64,000 bases of DNA from Paragonimus westermani (lineage: Eukaryota; Platyhelminthes; Trematoda; Plagiorchiida; Troglotrematidae), in the NCBI GenBank assembly GCA_008508345.1, contig QNGE01001278.1, positions 112,088 to 176,087 on the forward strand. Reading direction: 5' to 3'. The translations under genes and the position numbers were made by a program. Below the pieces are notes generated by a model. The model worked only from the letters and a program-made list of their open reading frames with translations, searched no databases and was not told the DNA's origin. Below, one piece after another: positions 60,787 to 64,000 of the stretch. The stretch's first letter is position 1; every line of letters starts with the position of its first letter.

Positions 60787-61649
60787 ACTAGATACAGATC
60801 ATGGGTTAACTCACCTAGAGTCTCCAGACACCGACTCTGTGAGTCGCGAGGACCCCAGGCCGGGAGACGAACTTGACCTACGGTCAGCCCCTTGGTGAAC
60901 GGTTTCATTTCCCTACGCCAGGTCATTATCTGTCCACCTCGCACCTTACACCAGTCGGCTGGTGTGCCCGCGAGCAGTGCTCGGTGTGGAAGACGACTAG
61001 CTGGCATCCTTAATACGTGACCCAACCATCTAAGCCTGTGCAAACGTAGAGACTGGACAAAAGAACTCGTTCGACAATCACTACCAAACACTCGCTTTCT
61101 AACTTCCTCGTTACTTACACGCTGGTGCCACCCGATACCAGCGACTGAACGCAAACAGCGGCGATCGAATACTTGAAGACAATCCACGTCTTCTACCCTG
61201 AGCAGCCAGGTTTCGCTGCCGTAAAGTAATACAGCCCTCACCGTTGTCTTACATACGTGACCTTTAAGCTTCAGAGAAATACCTCTCTGTCGTCAGAGAT
61301 GCCCCAGATTAGCGAATACCGTCCTAGCCTTAGAGATGCACGCTTCTATTTCATTCCCTACACCGCCGCCGCCGCTGATACAGTTTCCCAGGTATACAAA
61401 CCGATCAACAACCGCCATGGCTACATTATCTAACATCAAATCTACGTGATCACAGCAATCCTGCAGAAGCATTTTGTACTTCGAGGCTGCAAAGCGCATT
61501 CCGAAGTAGTTAGTAAAACGCGAAATAACGTCTACCATTGTTTGTGCTGCTTGAAAGTTGTCAAACAGCATAATAAAGATCAGTCAGTCTTTCACGCCGG
61601 CATCTTGTGAGTGCCGAAGACATCCTCCATTATTTCGTCTACGAGGAGA

Positions 61650-62151
61650 TTAAACAAAAAATGGTGAGAGCGGACCGCCTTGACGTACGCTGCTCATGGT
61701 GCTGAAACTGTCAGACAGTTGACTGTAAACCCTAACGTGAGCTGAAGTATAGGAATAAAGTGCCGACAGTATATTTACGTACTTAGTCGGCACACCTCTG
61801 CGTTTGAGCGACTCTAAAAGTGCAGATCGATCCACTGAATCGAACGCACCTTTATAGTCGAGAAATACAATGGATGCTAGAATCCTAAAAATGCCTGGGG
61901 TCAAGCTAATTTCTCTATGGTTTTCGCCAGAGCCCTTCATACCTTTCTTGAATATAGGAACTATTATCGAGTGACCCCAACTGGGGGGATGATTTCCGTT
62001 GTCCACACAAGTTGAAATAAGTCAAGGCCTCTAATGACGGCTCTCCGCCTTCTTTGAAAAGTGCCGGCACGAGGTCATCTGGACCAGCAGCCTCATTGCG
62101 CTTGAGAGCCGCAATGCAACTGCGGACCTCGGTCCAAGTGGGTGGTTTCAA
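61650..62151 (-). pseudogene. RTE reverse transcriptase fragments
   Basis: Two overlapping frames carry the RT start (AALKRNEAAGPDDLVPALFK) and the motif A/B region (DYKGAFDSVDR, VRQGGPLSP). A frame shift near 61.9-62.0 kb separates them. The motif C aspartates are lost downstream. Confidence 0.85.
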
Positions 62152-62584
62152 TTCTATCGACCATCTACATTACAAGTTCGGGGTGGCAACGCAGTAGAAG
62201 CAGGAGGCCACTTAAACTGACCCTCGAAGTGTTCCACCCATTGCTCTAACCTTCTGGACTTATATGAATGTCACGCTGATGGCTTCACTGACAGACGGGC
62301 GCCTGGGACCGGTGGTACGGATAAGCTTAAACAGTTTGCCAGTGTTGCCTGAAGCAAAAGCCGTCTCCATTTCCTTACCTGTTCCCAATAACCAAGCCTC
62401 AAGATCAGCCTTTAAGCTACGTTTCCGTATTTTAAGGACATCTTTTCTAGACTTGTTATATGAACTGCCAGGAGGGATGTTCCGTCTAGCTTCTAACAAC
62501 TCCAGGGATTCCTCCAAAATATAATGTTTGTTCATTTCATGTGTCCCCCTTGCCGCATGCTGATGTACCTGCTTCACGAATGGC

Positions 62585-63247
62585 CTATGTGATCTGGGTC
62601 CAGCAGCAACCCGGATCTTCGGAGTGAGAACTATTAAGGGAGATTTCTAAGCTAGTTTGATACTTATGCTTTACCGACAGAATAGTCCGTTTCTCAACAA
62701 CCAATCGGTGCTGTCGGTGGGGTTGTTGCTTAGCAAAAATGAGTACGAAACGACAACGTACCAGCGCATGATCTGAATATAGATACGTGCTCCAATAAGA
62801 ACCACAGTCGTGAATGGAACCCCACCACCTATAACTAACAGCTGTGTGGTCTATCTGAGACCAGGGCTGATTCAAACAGGGAGGATGCCAAGTATAGCAA
62901 TGACGCGCACGATGCCTAAAACTAGTGCTTGTTAAAAACAGCCTATGCTCAGCGCACAGCTGCAATAGTCGCCCGTCATTGTTCGTGCGATGTGATGCTA
63001 TTCCAAACCTGCCACCTGGACGAGATTCGACCTCACCAAGGCGGCCGACCTGGGCGTCCATATCTCCGACCAGAACGACTATATCAGAACCACGTGTCGA
63101 CCGGATGAGAGCGGTCAGATCCGAATAAAAGACGTCCATGACGCCGACGTCACTAGTCAGTTGGAGCGTAAGCAGACACAACGAAAAGACTTCTGGCAGT
63201 TTTGCGTCCAGAACTGACTCTAACAGAACCCGCCAAGCGGACGGCAC
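62585..63247 (-). pseudogene. RTE endonuclease ORF fragment
   Basis: This is the longest single open frame of the element (220 codons). It holds the endonuclease block from LLESVLDAKLPEV to SDHALVRCRF and then continues out of frame with the element. The catalytic GD-N position reads D. The same frame starts the shorter 154-codon open frame at 60323-60787 in the inverted arm. Confidence 0.85.
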
Positions 63248-64000
63248 AAAGTCTACTATTAACAGGAATCCAATCTATCAATGCGGCCGTCGTGCTGAGG
63301 ACTATACCTACTCCAGCCTGACCGGTAACGGCGGCCGGTGTCAGTCACCGGAAGTGTATAACCAGTATCGGGTAGAAAGTGCAGGTGCTGTTAATTATAT
63401 ACGGTGACTACTGTCGTGGATTCCAGTCTCCGAGACACAGCAAACATCGGTATGCAGCGAGTCTAACGTTCATGCGAGAGCAGCCTGTTGACCTATTTGT
63501 TTTAGAGTACGAATGTTGAAAGCATCTATATTAATCTGCGTTCTAGGTCGAAGCACGAGACGGGGGAGGTCTGGGACTGAGTGGCGAGAGCTGGGACTTA
63601 TCGGCAGTGTTACTATGATTAATTATCTGTTGTGGGACCTGCAGAAAAATTATCAGAATTGGGGGCCGGGAGGGGCATGAGAGCTAAATTTGATAGGACA
63701 GTGGAGGAGGGGTCAGCAGTAGCATGTTTTCGCCTATCCACCCTGCTGTATGTAGCAGATAGGGCGGCCCGGTTTGTACTGCGAGACGGCCGATGCGGTA
63801 TGGAACTGTTGATGTTGTGAGGATTCGAGGGGCCGATTGCACAATGGCACTATGGGTGCGGTCTTATCGTAGGGCTGCGAAACCTGGCCCATACACCCGA
63901 AGGAACTATAGAATGTACGTTTTCGATTTGTGCACATACTAGGTGTCCCTAGGGATTCCTACAATTAGGTGTAGAATTGCATCTGGGCACCTTGATCACC

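Larger units (their letters stand above)
60787..64000 (-). mobile_element. RTE-clade LINE, near full length, inactive
   Basis: Reading down from 64000, the minus strand shows the 5' region, an AP endonuclease (GDMDAQVGR with D for the usual N, QIDHTAVSYRW, SDHALVR), a linker (62577-62260), a reverse transcriptase (RSCIAALKRNEAAGPDDLVP, FLDYKGAFDSVDRSALLESL, VRQGGPLSPFFV), a thumb/C-terminal region (GMRFAASKYKMLLQDC, FVYLGNCIS) and the RTE-type tail (LYGSETW, VFDRRCLRSVAG, LRWLGHVLRMPASRLP). Several frame shifts and stops are present, including TGA at 63472-63470. At about 61570-61583 the sequence goes from LTDLYYA straight to LLFDNFQ, so the two catalytic aspartates are missing. The element cannot be autonomous. 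Its 5' end may lie beyond the window. Confidence 0.9.

Overview
The window is eukaryotic DNA with split genes, long repeat-filled introns and many decayed non-LTR retrotransposons. The best reading is a flatworm, most likely a digenean trematode. The grounds are RTE-, R2- and CR1-like LINE relics of the kind common in trematodes, tRNA-derived SINEs carrying a hammerhead ribozyme like the schistosome Sm-alpha family, and a gene with introns of only 37-44 nt. I cannot name the species. Bacterial operon features, CRISPR arrays and Shine-Dalgarno sites are not relevant here.

Layout. 1-10205: no convincing gene; one CR1-like reverse transcriptase relic (about 3.7-3.9 kb) and two SINE copies (8.7-9.2 kb). 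10206-50260, plus strand: eleven phase-compatible exons encode about 629 residues of coiled coil that I identify as CEP83 (CCDC41), a centriolar distal-appendage protein needed for ciliogenesis. Its extreme N-terminal exon(s), about 65 residues by comparison with the human protein, were not found. Its introns hold an R2-clade relic (19.8-21.7 kb), several RTE fragments, two SINE families, an AT microsatellite, a 914-base assembly gap followed by 25 TGA units, and a near-perfect 253-bp palindrome around a 40-base gap.

50261-52077 is empty as far as I can see. 52078-52414, minus strand, is a convincing terminal exon of an unrecognised gene. 52415-56818 holds only repeats. 56800-57240 is coding-like, but its strand cannot be settled. 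57853-58742, minus strand, is a complete four-exon WBP4 (FBP21) gene, a spliceosome-associated matrin-type zinc finger/WW protein of 256 residues. 58978-59460, minus strand, is a 160-codon open frame with a possible L7Ae-like fold.

59570-64000 is an inverted pair of RTE sequences. A long minus-strand element (endonuclease, reverse transcriptase, C-terminal region) is joined at its 3' side to an inverted copy of its own 5' 1.2 kb. The two arms share every base I checked, including an inactivating stop codon.

I found no novel multi-gene system. The observations most worth following are the hammerhead SINEs, the two palindromic structures, the minimal introns of WBP4 and the intron-rich CEP83 locus.
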